A stretch of 64,000 nucleotides of DNA from Hyaloscypha bicolor E (GCF_002865645.1 NW_020194655.1:434001-498000), one strand, 5' to 3'; positions 15,156 through 28,350 are shown, counted from the first letter of the stretch. Notes: generated from the sequence alone by a model not told the origin. Numbers and translations: made by a program.

Positions 15156-15429
15156 TATTATGGGTATAATATTTAGGATTTAGAAAGCAAGGTAAAAAGT
15201 CCCTTATAAAAATAATTTAAAGCTAAGGAAAGGAAAACTAGAATATAAGAGGCTATAAGAAAGTATATATATCCTATAGTATACTAGTCCCGAAGAGGCT
15301 TAGCCTTCTAAATATTTCTAGTATATTTCAAGTATATTTCTCTAGTAAAGCAGCTGTATTATATATATCTAGAAGGTATCTAGTATCTAGTAAGATATTT
15401 CAGATACCGGATATCTGGGAATTATAATA
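15156..15429 (-). repeat. Gypsy copy B right LTR (5' LTR in element orientation)
   Basis: Partner of 8762-9035, with the same length and ends. It is less altered in places (for example it keeps gcagctg and ccgaagagg), and it is followed directly by the right target duplication ataaa. Confidence 0.85.
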
Positions 15430-15434
15430 ATAAA

Positions 15435-18400
15435 TATAAAAATAAAAAAAGGTCCCTTAATAAAAAATAAACTAGATATAAAATGGGCTTTAAATAAGTA
15501 AATCTAGTTATCTAATATTTAAGAAATTCCCAGAATTATATATTATTAAGTATTTTCGGAAATAATTATTAGGTTTAATAAGATTTCTCTTTCTTTTTAT
15601 AAGACTTCTAGTTCGGCTATTTTATTTATATATAACTTCTAATTAGGAAGTTTATTTAGATATTATAAAGAAATTTATAATAATAGTTTAAATTAAAATC
15701 GAGATTTATAAATATTATAATTAAGCTTTAAACTAGTATAAACTATAAGAATAGCTAGTTAAAAAGACAAGTAAAGCTTTTAAAAGATTTCTAGTTTAGT
15801 AAAATATATATAAAAGGCCTTCTTTTTTATTTCTTTTTTTTTTATTTCTAAATATAATTATTATTTATTACTATAGTTCGGAATTAAAAGTTTATAAAAT
15901 AATCTCTTAACTTTCTATTTATTTTTATATTAAAAGAAATACTTTATATTTAATTCCTGAGATCTAATAATAGAATTTCATATATTAAGAATATTATTTA
16001 ATAGTAATAATTAGATAATAATAAGAAATAAATAATAGTAAAGCTCGTCTAATTTCCAGAATAATAATCTAATAATAATATTTTCTAAAAGTTATAAATA
16101 ATAATTAGAAAAAAAAATTTAAAAATATATAAAGAATTAAAAATAATAAGCTTTATTTCAGATTAAGAAAAGCTCCTATTATTAGATACTTCTTTCTAGT
16201 TCTCTATAAAAGAGATATACTTTACTCTTTCTAATTCTAATAACTCTAAAATATATATAATAATATTAATAGCTTTCTCGATCTCCTAAATACTATTTTA
16301 CTTATAATACTTTATAATTATTTTCTTTTCTAGTTTTATATTTGTCTTAAAATACTCGTTTATAAATATATATTTATTATTAATTTTATTTTTAGAAAAG
16401 TACTAGAATTCATTTCTTTTAATAAATTACTTAAGTTAATTACCGATATATATTTTTTAAAATATAATATTATTAAGTTCTTCTAATATATAATATTCTT
16501 TTAATTAATTCATATATTTTACTTTATACGGGCCAAGCTAATAGTATAATAGCTTTATATTTCTTAACTTATTTTAATTTATTAATTTAATATTATATAT
16601 AAGAATTAGATTCTTTTTAGAAATAGACTTTAAATAAATCTAATAAATAATATTAAATTATTTCTTTTTCTCTTAATATATTTTATTTTTCTTTATTCTA
16701 GCTTCTTTAATATCTTTATTTCTTATTTATATTTGCTTTATATATATTTCTAGAAATATTTCTCTATTATAAAATTTTATTTAAGTATTCTCTAAATTAG
16801 AAAATATATTTCTATAAGTAATATAGCTTCTCTATTATAAATTATATAAAAAAGAATAAATCTAGTTAGTTTATATATAATAACTTGGTTAATAAATAGA
16901 ATATATAATAGTAAATCTATTTAAGGCTTCTTTTTACTTATTATAAATATAATAAATACTTAAATAATTAATTAATACCCTTTTTTAATTATACTATTTC
17001 TTTTAAAATTATAAATTAAAATTATAAATTAAAATAATAATTCTATTAATTCCTAGCTTATTAAGTTCCTAAATTATTACTTCTTTAAATTCTAATCTAC
17101 TATTTATCTTAAGCTATCTAAATAAACTATATTTATAAATAATTTCTTCCTAAATAAACTTAGTAATCTTTTTACTAGTTAGGTTCTTTAAAGGCCTAGC
17201 TTTAACTTATTCTAAGAAGTTATTTCTAGTAATAACTAATAAGTTATATTTTTTATAGTCTAGTAATCTAATTATATTAATCCCAAAATAAAAATATAAA
17301 AATATAACTTTTATTAGATATAAAACTTCTTTTTATCTTTTTTTACTTTTATATTAATAAACTTTATAAGTATTAATATATTTCTATATATAATTATAAT
17401 AATCTTTCTAGTAATAATAACTAGCTACTAAATAAAAAGTATTTTCTTTTCTAGTATATCTAATTTTATTATATAGCTTTTTAATAATAATTTCCCTTTA
17501 TTCTTAATTATTAATAATAAGTTAAGGCAAATATATTTTAGATATAACTCTTTATAGTAATTAATCTCTTATATTATAATTTAAAACTTCTTTACTTAAC
17601 TTTTAAAACTCGGTTCTAGATATTTCTTTTAGTTTAAAAAATATTAAAAAATATTATATAATATTCTAGTATTATTCGAAATAGCTATTATATAAGGAAT
17701 TTAATAAAATAATTAGATTATTAAATAAGATATAGGAATTAGTATTATTAGTTAGTATTTTACTAAAAATTATATATAAAAGACCGCGGTTTTTATTATA
17801 TAACTTCCGGATTTTATTATTTTTTAATATTACTAATTCGCTTCTAGATATAATAAGGCTTTAATTATTAATCTCTAGTAACTAGATATTATTATCTAAA
17901 TATTTAATAAAAGATTTAGAAATCGGATTTCTTAAAATAATATTATATAACTAAACCGGAACTACTTTCTTTAACTAAACTTTTTATCTAATAGGTATTA
18001 TTCTAATAATATTAAGCTCTATTACTAATTATTTATTAATATTCTTATTATTTTTAGTATTACCTTCTTATTATAAATATTTTAATAATCTATTAGTAAT
18101 AATATATTTAGTTTCTTTAATATATTTAACTTTAAAATCAAATAGTTAAATTCATACTAGCTAGTAAATAACCAGAGCTCTAGAAAGATCTATAGCCGCT
18201 TTACTTAGCTATATAATAAGTATATTAGTATCTAGTTTAAAAATAAAACAAATTCTATATAATTAGAATTATATCTTTTATAAATACTTTACTAGCCCTT
18301 AGTATTCTTTTTTAGTAATATTATATTTCTATTTAGTATTATTTCAGATTTTAGACTTATATTATATAACTTTCTTTTTCTCTTTATTATTATATTAATT

Positions 18401-21400
18401 AAAAGTTCTGCCCTATTTATCTAGGCTAGTATTTATTATTAATATAATTATTTCCTAATTTTCTAATAGATTATAGTATAACTTATAAAGTATTAGAATA
18501 ATAATAAGCTTTTCTTAAAGAATTTATATAGCTTATACTTATTTATTACTTTAGTTTTATATTATATCTTTTTTTATTAAATAGTAAATAGGTTTAGTAA
18601 TAATAATAAATAATAATTCTAATAAATATCTTGCCTTTAGTTATACTATTATAATATTTCTATTTTAAGATCTTAGTAATTCCTGAGTTTAAAAGACTTC
18701 TTCTAAATATTTTATAAATAAAGCTAATAATAATTATATTATTATAATAGAATTATAATTTTTCTCTAATACTAGCTTTAGTTTATTTAATTTTATTTAA
18801 AATTATATCTAGGTTTTAAAAATATTCGAATATAAAATACCGAATTCCGAATAAAATAAGCTATTTATTATACTTTATATAAGGTTTCTTAACTCTAATA
18901 TTATTAATAAATAATATAGTAAGTTTAGGAAATAAATTCTCTAAAATAATTATAATAACTTATATAAATTATATAATAGAATTAGTAGCTCTCTAAAGTA
19001 ATATAGTTATTTTTAATAATTCTAGAAGTATAATAAATATAATTAAATCTTTATTATAAACGTCTAATATAAGTTAATTATATTCAGAAAAGAAATTAAT
19101 TAAAGAAATATAAATATATCTAATAAATTCTTTTAAGATCTCATTAATAAATAGAAATAAATTAGTATTTTATAAAGTTACTAAATTTATTTTTATAGTA
19201 GTATTAATTAGTCTATAAGTTCTAATAATTTTTTTTATAATTAAGAATTATAAATTCTAGTAAAATCTATTATATTTTTTAAAAACTTTATAATTTAGAT
19301 ATTCTAATAGTATTTTTATTATTAGTAGTACTAAAGCTTTAAAATATAGGAAATTCTTCTCTTACTAGGCCTTATATTTAATAGTTTTAATTAGAATAAA
19401 TAGGCTAATATTTATATAAACTTTTTTTACTTCTTTCTAATGAAATATAATTATATCTTTTTAATTAATTATTAATTCTTAAAATATAGCTAGTTTCTTT
19501 TTCTAGAGCTAGTTACTAATATCTAATTATTTAAGATATTTCGAAATAAGTTATAAATCTCTCGGAATAATTAATATTTTTAGTAAAAAATAATTCTTAT
19601 ATTTCCTAGTATATTTATATAAGTATTTTTTAGTTTTAGATTTTTTAAACTAGTCTAGATATTTATCTAGGCCTTTTCCGGTTTTATTATTAGTATTTAC
19701 TTATTAAATCTTCTTATTCTTTATTTTATATATTTTTATAACTAGAAATAGGCTATAGCTATTATCTTTTTCTTTAAAAGCTATAGCTATTTTCTCTAGT
19801 ACTCTTTTTATTTAATTTCTAGAATTTATAACTTTCTTATTTAGCTTCTTTCTAGTTAGATATAAAGAGTGCCTTTTTATCTAGTATTTTAATATGTCTT
19901 TTTTAAGCTCTTATATATTTCGGAATTTTTTTCTAGTTTTAAGTTTTATATTTCTTAGTTTTAAAAATATATTATTTTATTTCTTTTTTAGAAATATCTT
20001 TACTTAATATTCTTTTTACTTCTTTTTCTATTAAATCCGGAACTATTTTTAATAATATTCTAATTAGAGCCTTTTTTATTTTAGTTTCCCTAAAAATATT
20101 ATTAATTTCCTGAATTTCTAAACCCAAAATAAAAAAATCTATAAGAAATCCCGGTATTTTCCTATTTCTTCTAATATTATTACTAGTTATAATACTAAGC
20201 TCTATTTTTCCTTTTTATTTTTTATTTCCTATTTCGTATTACTTAATTCCTTAATTCTAGAAGCTTAATATTCTTAAGCTATTACTTTCTTCTATTTTCC
20301 GGTATTTTTTAAAAATAGAATAATTATAATAATATAGATATTCTAATTATTTTTAGATTTAGTAAATCTTTTATCTTATAAATTATTACTTTTATATATA
20401 ATTTTTATTTTTATTTTTATTAAGAATAATTAATTAAGTAAAATCTTTAGAGCTTTTTTAACTAGGAAAAATACATTTTTATATTTTATTTTATTTATAA
20501 TTATTAGTATACTAGTAATATATAATACTATTATATAGTTATAGAATACTATTTATATAAGTTAGTAAAGTTATTATTATTTAGAAGTAAGAATTATAGT
20601 ATTATAGTATTAATATATAATCTCTAAATCTGCTAAGCCTAATAGGAACTAGTTTACCGGTCGAGTTATACCTATAATGCGAGATTATATAACTAGTTAT
20701 ATAACCAGGAAATTTGTAGTATAGCTATTCTAATAATAATCTTAGCTTTAAACTTTACTATTTTTATAAATCCAAATTCTGTTTTAGTAATAATAAATAT
20801 TTAATAATCTATAATATTATATATTATTTTACTAATATTTTTAAAGATCTTTTCGGAAAAAATATTAATTTTAGTTCTAGTATTAATTATTTCTTTATAT
20901 TTAATATTTCCTTAAGGTCCTTAAAATATTAATTAAAAATATAAAAATTATATAATATATTTATAAGCTAGTAATATTCGAATATTAATACTATTATCTT
21001 TAAATTAAATAATACTATTAGTATTAGGTACTTAAGCTAGTATTTCTAATTTCTTAAATATTTTATTTATTATATAAGCCGTAATTACTAGTTCTATAAA
21101 TCTTCTAGTATATCTAACTATATTTAATATAATAGTATTTCCTATTTATAAGATAGTAAAATAAAAAGTATTATTCTTAATTTATTAGTTCTAAAATATA
21201 ATAACTAGATCTAGTATTTTTAAGGTATTAATAAGTATTCTTATTTCTTTTCAAATTTTTAGAAATAAAATAGTTACTTTTTTTAGTAATCTTATTAGAA
21301 TATTATTAATTTCCGGAATCCTATATTTATTATAATTAAAAATATATTAGATTTCTAATTCATTTTATTTATTTCTGGAAATATTAATATTAATATCCTT

Positions 21401-24175
21401 AATTAGACTATTTACTTATTTATTACTTCTTAAAATAGTATTCTTCTAGCCTCTTATATAAGATAGCTTTTCTTTTATTCTAGCTTGTTTTCGGAAAACC
21501 TTTTTAGCTATTTCTATTTTTTTTTCTTAATAAGAAACCCGTTATAATATTAATAGAAATACTATTTATAGCCAAATCTTAATATTATTAATTAATTCCA
21601 GAATCTAAAATATTAGTAATTCTAATATAATTTCCTTTAAGGTAAAATAGCTATTTAGATTTTCTAGATATAATTTACTTACTTTTATATATAAATCCCG
21701 GTTAACTAGTTTCCTTTTTCCTTTCTTATTTAATAAACTAGGTATTCTCTATTAATTTCTAGATATTTTTAAGTCAAGTATTTAAATTATAATTAAATTT
21801 TTCTTTTTAAACTTAAGAAATCATTTAGTTAAATTACTAGTACTTATTAGTAAGAAAAAAGAAAATACTTTCTTATTTAGGCTTAAATAGTTCTTTATAT
21901 TATTTTTTATTAAATTAGTAAATAATAGAACTAAGAAATATAAATATATTCTAGATTAATATTATTATTTTTATTTCTATTATAATACCTATAATAAATT
22001 CGTTTTCTTAATTCTAGATTTATATTATAGATTATATTAACTTAAATAATATTTTCTAATTATATTTAAAACTAACTTCTTCTAGAATATAATTATTTAG
22101 ATTCTTTATCTAATCTAGCTTAATTACTATAACTATTATAGTATTCTCTATATTTTCTATTATAACTTCTAGTATATTTTTTCCGAAAACCCGAATTATA
22201 TTTACTAGATTATTAATACTATTATACTTGCTATAATAGCTAGATTATATAAATAGGCTATAAATATTCTCTCGAATTATAATAATAGCTATATTAAGTT
22301 ATTTCTATAAGTTCTTTTAAATTATAGTAATAATAAATAGTTTTTCTAGACTTCTTACTAGCTAGTTAATATTATTTCTCTTAGGTTTATTACTTTTAGT
22401 AAGTTTTATATAATTAGCTATAAACTAAGTTCTCTTTTTATTTATATCTATAATAGCTTTAGGAAATATAATAGAAGAAACTAGTAAAAAATAATTATTT
22501 TCTAGTTTAGAAACTATATTATAAATTACTATATTTAAATACTCTTATCTAAATCTAGATATATCTGGGTTATTAGTAATATTAAAATAGTATTTCTTTT
22601 TTTTATATTAATAAAATATTATTATTTTCTTATATATCTTACTATATTTATAAATAAAAATATTTATAAACTCGAAATTTATATTCTTAAAAATATAATT
22701 CTTTTATAAATTCTTAATACTAAATAATTTCATTTATCTTTTTCTGTTTTAGTAACCTTTTTAATATTTTATTAAATATATTAATATAAAACTTAGAAAG
22801 GATTTCTTTATTCTAGGCTTATATAATAATCTAATTAAGAAAATTATAGCTAATTTTAAGTATTTCCTAGTTATATTCTCGGAATTTCTTTAATAAGGCT
22901 TTAAAAAACTTAGTTTCTTAATAATCTCCTAAATTATTAATATAATACTTTAGTATAGCCTTAATCTAATTCTTATAAATAAGAGACATATAATAGATAA
23001 TTCTTTTTCTTTTAGTATTATTAGAAATATAATAGTTCTTATATATATTTATATATTATTTTAAAAATAGAGAGATATTATTTCCCTAAAACTATAATAC
23101 TTTAGAAACTTCTATAAATAATAGATTTAAATCCGGTATTAGTATATATTTATTTTTAGCTATATTAATCTTAATAATTTCCTCTATAATTAATTATAAA
23201 GTTTCTATATCTAAAACTTTTATTAATAAAGTTCTTAAAAAACTAACTTCTTATTTAAATATATCTTTTAGTTTAAAACCCGGAATTAGAAAAAAACTAG
23301 TTAATAATAATAAATATAATTAAAGTTCGAGTTTTAGTATTAGTAATAATAAGGTAATAGCTTTTCTAGTCTTATTTCTATTACTTATATTCTTTTTCTT
23401 ATTTCTTTAGCTTAATACCTATAATATTTTCCTTTAATTTTACTAAATAAATATATCTAATAATACTATTAAAAATAATAATAAAAATAATAAATATAAT
23501 TTTACTAATTTTTCTGACTTTTCTAAATTTTCTTTTATTTCTTTATTTAATATCTATTTCTTTTTCTAGAAACTTCTCTAGCTTATTTATATAATTTCTT
23601 ATTTCTAATTTCTTTTCGATTTTTATTTCTGATTCCTATTTATTATTATATTTAAAATTAAAGATATTTTCTTTTTTAAGTATTTTTTCCGGATTTAGAA
23701 ATAAGCTTTTCTATTAAAACTAATATTATTTCTATTCTGGTCTTTATTATAACTAAAAATAATATATAAATTAATAATATAACTTTATTTCCGAATACTA
23801 AAGTCTATTTCTAACTAAAGTCTAACTTATACTATTTTAGTATAATATTTCCTATTTTATTTCCTTTATTTCTTTTCTTTTTATAATTAGCCTCTATTTT
23901 TACTATTCCTATATATTATACTAGTAATTATATTTTATAGCTAACTCGTATTTAAGTTACTAGATATATTAGAAATTAATATAAGATATTAAGATTAATA
24001 CTTATATATCTTTAATATTTTGGCTTTAGGCTTAAAATATTATAATAGCCCTTTTTCTTTCCTAACTTACTAAGCTAATAATTCGCCTTATAAATATCTC
24101 TTAGAACTTTATAAAAGTATTACCTTAATTATAAAGTTTTTATTCTTCTTATATTACTTATTATAAAATATATAA
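15435..24175 (-). mobile_element. Second gypsy-type element body, RIP-degraded
   Basis: Minus-strand decoding identifies gag and pol parts of a retrotransposon distinct from copies A and B. Near 22.33-22.27 kb a run reads like a CCHC zinc knuckle (YYxx.LKxxIEIT.Y) whose Cys and His codons have become Tyr and Leu through RIP. Near 19.24-19.02 kb it reads TYRLIN..IKINLVTL, then YISLI(N)FFSEYN.L.LDVYN, the RT palm of a gypsy subgroup. Near 18.61-18.56 kb it reads ITKPIYYLIKKDII, the RT thumb/RNase H junction. The order gag-RT-RNase H runs right to left. The left limit and integrase were not resolved. With the direct repeats at 4676 and 24176 this could be one element of about 13 kb, excluding the nested copy B. 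Confidence 0.6.
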
Positions 24176-24476
24176 GAAAGAAACTATAATAAGATATGAA
24201 CTCATATAAAGTATATTAGAATATAAAATATAACTTAATAGTAAAATAATAAATCAAAAGTATAAATAATAAAGTATAAATAGTATATAGTATATAAAAG
24301 CTTAATTAATTAAATACTTATAAGAGATTATTTTCTAGGACTATAAAAAAACTAGCTTTCTTATATGATTTCCGCAAGTTATATATAAAAGGCTATAGCC
24401 TTTACTATATAACCTAAATCTTAAAACCGCTAAAATAATATGATTTGTAAAGAGTACGGCCTGCCATACTTTATTA
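24176..24476. repeat. ~300-bp direct repeat, right copy (possible LTR)
   Basis: This copy matches 4676-4987. It keeps more G and C (gtacggcctgccata) than the left copy (gtatagcctattata), so it is the less RIP-damaged of the two. It lies just right of the gag remnant of the second gypsy body, where the 5' LTR of a minus-strand element would be. Confidence 0.55.
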
Positions 24477-24514
24477 TATATTATATTAGTGCGAGCTTGC
24501 GAGTATAATGTGGC

Positions 24515-24840
24515 TATACTTAAGGAGAAGGTTTTATAAGTAAGAGAGAGAGCTTATAAGAGCTTATAAAAGGGAAAAGAGAGCTTTATAGGTATAATTA
24601 AAGGCTCTGGCAGTTTGTAAAGAGAAGTAAAGAGCTTTACGGGTAAGCGTGAGGCTTAGAATGGCCTATAAAGAGAGGTAAATAGCTTTGCAAGTAAAAG
24701 TGAGCTTTGGGAGGGCTTATAAAGAGAAGAGGGAGCTTTATAAGTATAATTAAGGAGTATGGCAGTTTATAAAGAGTGAGAGAGCTTTATAAGTAGAAGG
24801 GTTAGAAAGCTTATAAGAGATAAGAGAGCTTTATTATAAG
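24515..24840. repeat. Degenerate ~50-bp tandem repeat
   Basis: About five imperfect units of roughly 45-51 bp share the cores tataaagaga and gagctttataag. Successive units start near tgtaaagagaag, cctataaagagagg, cttataaagagaag and tttataaagagtga. The array sits exactly at the boundary between the AT island and normal-composition DNA. It shows less CA/TG depletion than the island. Confidence 0.6.
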
Positions 24841-25610
24841 GAAGTTATATAATCCAATTAATCTAGTATTAATAAAAATTGCCTCATTCGTAGATCTCAC
24901 CAAAGCTCTCGGCGGCGAATAAATGGATACTAACGAGACTGCACGACCCCTGAGGCGCTGGCCTTGTCTCCATCATGGAAAAATACCTAGGATTTAGGAG
25001 GTTCGAAGGTCTGACGGCTATAACCTGCACCCGATAAGTCCTGCCCTGCATCTCCTTCCATAGGAGTACGCTCTCAAAAGTACTCACTTTGCGCGTAATT
25101 TCAAACCACACTACCGGGAATAAAACACAAGTTCATTAGAAAATGTAAAACCAACATCACGGCGCTGAAACCAACAATTCCTGGTCTTGTCCTGCCTGCG
25201 CAGAAAGCACTCAAATTTCCTCTGATCCCGTGCAGAGTGCGTTCCCCAGCAAAACCGACTGGGATTTAAACTGTGCTACTTCACGGAATTTAGAACTGTC
25301 GAGCCGGTTTTGTCAACCAAGTGCCGTTAATTGATGAATCTAGCATAGCAGCATTTCATCGGAGTTATGAAGTCGTGATCGGGGCTGATGAGTGCTAAAT
25401 TTAGAAACCCTCCCTACTGAACCCTGGTTGTGCTCAGTGGATCGCAGTCCAAGGCTCGAAGCGGCAATGAATCTGTAAAGCAACGCTAACAACTGCATCG
25501 CAGCACTGCAACTTCGCAGAACGCGCTAACGGACCCCGGTTCTCAGATCCATCCAAGCTTTCAGAAGGATTTGCGCATCCTGAAGGAATTGAAGGAGGGA
25601 AGTTCGAGCG
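24841..25610. other. Intergenic, no gene recognised
   Basis: Normal-composition DNA between the tandem repeat and the hAT element. A 75-codon minus-strand frame at 24884-25111 has no recognisable domain and no supporting neighbours. Nothing else is seen. Confidence 0.4.
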
Positions 25611-25618
25611 GTTAGTGG

Positions 25619-28013
25619 TAGGGATGGCAAAAATTTAATTAATTAAATTATAATTAATAGTCAAATTATTATTATTTATTAATGGCCAAGCCATTATTAA
25701 ATATATAATTTTATGCGTAATTTATGATTTTTAATAAAAATATTAATTACGTGGCATAATATTAAGAACGAAGTTATATTTTTATTCCTCTCTACCTATA
25801 GTAATATCTAATACTAGTATCTTGTTAATAAAGGCACTAAGATCTTCCCAGTTCTCCTCCTCGTTATTATTATTAATAGCTTTAGTAATTACTAAATTAT
25901 TCTCTTGATTTAATAATAAATCTGCTATTAGTTCTTTTAATAGCTCCGCTTCTCTATTCGTTTCCTTTATTACTATATATATTAATCTATAATTAATATA
26001 TATAAAATAGAGCTTATTTATAGTCTTAATTAATATTCGATTTTGCATCTTCGATTATAGGAAGTTTATAGTAGAAAAAGTACATTCGGAAGCTATAGAA
26101 TTAGTAGTTATATATAGGAGATTAAGGGCTAGTTTAGATAGTTCTAGAGATTTAATTACCTATTATAATTAGTTAATAATTAATACTATAAGGCTATTAA
26201 TTACTTATTAATATTTCCCAAAAAGATACTACTTAACTATTAAAATATATCTAATAAGGATTTAAAGCATAAAAATTCCCCTATTTCTTCTTATATTAGA
26301 AGAACTCGTAAAAGCCCTTAATTCCAAACCTTTTAATTATAAAGCTATTTACTTATATAGAAAATATATCTATAAGAATAATACTATAATTCTTTAGAAG
26401 AAGTATATATATTATTAAGTAAATAGATTAAAGCTATATTTCTATTCGCATATTCTATTTACCTTTATTTACTTATATATAGTAATTCTTGACTTCCTCT
26501 TATTATAGCCCGCTCTCTTATATCTTATATATATGAAAATAGATATTAATTACTATCTATTAAGGATATATCTTTCCGAGTATTAAGTAGTTTAATTCGG
26601 ATATCTTTTAGTAGGTATAAATAGGTTCAAGAAGCTATTTCAGGGCCTTATTCTTTTACTAATTATTATTATTATAGCAGAGGATACTTTTAATTATAAT
26701 AGGTTCTCGAGGATTATTATCTGGGAGTTCGGTATATACTTTTAAAGCTTCGGATAATCTATTAATAAAGGCGATTTAATATACTTATATATCCCAGCGA
26801 GTTAGAATAATAGTAATTAAGGTAATAATTCCTCTGTATTTCTTTATAGCTTCTTATAAATATACTAATTACTTATCCGATTTCGAAAATACAGAGATAA
26901 TTTTATTAGAGAAGTCCTTGAAAAAGATACCTATTATAGTAATGATTTGGTTCTAGAATAGATCTTTACCTGGAAAGAGAAGGTCTTTAAAAATCAGTTA
27001 AATTCTATAAGAATTGCATAGTACTAAAAGAATATAAGAAGCGTCCGGATCTTTAATAAGATCTGCCTATACTCTTCTTTATATATTACAAGTATTAGAG
27101 GAGAAAGCAGTCTAATAATTCAAGGTACCTTATATAATCTCCTTTATACTTTTGATTACATTCTTGACTATCCAGTCTGCTTCTATCTTAGTTGCCCTAA
27201 TTCCAATCGAATTCTAATAATATAATATACTATCTACCAGAAATGATATATTTTCAATATATACTTTACTAATATTTAATAAGTCATTAGTAATAATTTA
27301 AATATGGGATACCGCATTTGCTATCCGTTATACCTTTGCTTTGATTTTATTATAGTAGGAATCAAGAAGTATACCGGCAAGTGTCTTATAATTCGGGGCT
27401 TTAAAGCCTAATTTCGTATAGAAGGCTCTCTATTCAGAAGTATTAAATTGGGAGAAACTGCAGGTAGAAGCATAGATAGCGAGTGCAAATAATTCCTCTG
27501 CTATAGAGTCTTTAATCGCAAAGAAATTGGATACAGGTGACTGTTTCTTCTTCTGTACTATCAAATCAATCTTATAATCCTTTTGATATTACTCCCAACC
27601 TTTACATATCTTCAAGTAAGGGGCTTGATTAATGGTAGTATTCTATGATTTTGGTAGAGCAGAATAGTGCTTGTACTGGGCCTTCTTGCCAACGAATCCA
27701 CAATTGGGTATAGGATAAATAAAGGTAAACTAGGCGGCAAGAAGCTTATTGCCGTAAAGGCCATAAGTATTAGTTAAAGGAGGCATAGTAATATTAATGG
27801 TAATGATTTTGGTAGTGTTTTTACTAATATAAAGGAAGGATGGTTCTAAAATTAGTAAGAAGTGGATGTTACGTATACTAGATTCTAGTCCTCTGATTGG
27901 ACGGATTCAAAATCTACTATAGACCCACTTAATTTAATGCTTAATGGTCAAAAGAGCATTAAATTTAATTATTTCTTAATGGGGTAGCAATTAAATTTAA
28001 TTGTCCATCCCTA
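25619..28013 (-). mobile_element. hAT DNA transposon, complete ends, dead transposase
   Basis: This 2395-bp element has terminal inverted repeats that begin tagggatgg at both ends. It is flanked by a perfect 8-bp target duplication gttagtgg at 25611-25618 and 28014-28021; an 8-bp duplication is the hallmark of hAT elements. Both ends carry further aatttaatt tracts inside the repeats. The minus strand encodes a decayed hAT transposase. Removing the element and one duplication rejoins ordinary host sequence. Confidence 0.92.
25782..27760 (-). pseudogene. hAT transposase pseudogene
   Basis: Read right to left, the N-terminal part near 27.7 kb resembles a BED-type zinc-finger region. The 27.53-27.20 kb stretch decodes as NFFAIKDSIAEELFALAIYA followed by an F-x-KLGFKAPNYKTLAGILLD-like block, the classic hAT pre-catalytic region. 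The C-terminal stretch near 26.1-25.8 kb starts with a SECTFSTINFL-like block, the hAT dimerisation domain, and keeps an open 88-codon frame at 26048-25782. In-frame TAG codons interrupt the middle, mostly at Trp/Gln positions as expected from RIP. The reading is by eye; frame junctions were not mapped. Confidence 0.8.
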
Positions 28014-28350
28014 GTTAGTGGGCCGGGAGCCTGGAACAGCAGCTGGGTCGAGCTGGCTCTGGTTCGCCTCCCGCTTGCTTGCCCCTGAGCTACCCCTGAA
28101 ATATGAGATTCGATAGGCTCCCGAGCCTCACAGAGACTTGCCGGCTGAGGCAGAGCTCCGCGCCGCTTTGCTGTGCCTCTTACCATCTCCGCCAACACAA
28201 TGGGAAAGGTCCAAATAGGCAGCGGCCCCTTCACGCGTCATGTCTCCAGTCAACGACAGTCGTTGAAGGTGACATCTACTGTTATAGTGCTCGACCAACT
28301 TACACCCCCAAACCGCTTTGATCATCAATCTAAACGTCGTCGACAGCAAA

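Larger units (their letters stand above)
8762..15429 (-). mobile_element. Complete Ty3/gypsy LTR retrotransposon copy B, RIP-inactivated
   Basis: The element is 6668 bp long, with two LTRs of equal length (274 bp) and a perfect 5-bp target duplication ataaa at 8757-8761 and 15430-15434. A pyrimidine-rich tract at 9036-9050, next to the left LTR, is the complement of a polypurine tract, so transcription runs on the minus strand. Minus-strand decoding around 12.03-11.5 kb gives reverse transcriptase signatures: a K(I)YTKLDIRQAF-like block, then GFIIS..GI, then GFYNFY. An RNase H-like block follows at about 11.3-11.2 kb. That order (RT, RNase H) is of Ty3/gypsy type. Stops at former Trp and Gln codons are everywhere, so no protein can be made. 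Insertion interrupts the sequence continued at 15435. Confidence 0.88.
1..24480. repeat. RIP-degraded AT-rich retrotransposon island
   Basis: This block is almost entirely A and T, with dense TA steps and hardly any CA or TG dinucleotides, while CG steps such as those in ccgaattccgg survive. That pattern is what repeat-induced point mutation (CpA to TpA on both strands) leaves in ascomycete repeats. No ORF of useful length exists here. The recognisable content is three gypsy-type retrotransposon bodies, all read on the minus strand, plus direct repeats described separately. Composition changes abruptly near 24.5-24.85 kb. Confidence 0.9.

Noticed and set aside
4676..24476. Direct repeats as proven LTRs
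   Set aside because: No target duplication could be matched at the outer edges, and the interior is unusually long, so LTR identity is left as an inference.
1..24480. CRISPR-like or satellite structure from the repetitive appearance
   Set aside because: The similarity comes from two long collinear retroelement copies and AT bias; there are no regularly spaced short repeats with unique spacers.
24884..25111. 75-codon minus-strand frame
   Set aside because: No domain, no neighbours in an operon-like or splicing context, and a length expected by chance.
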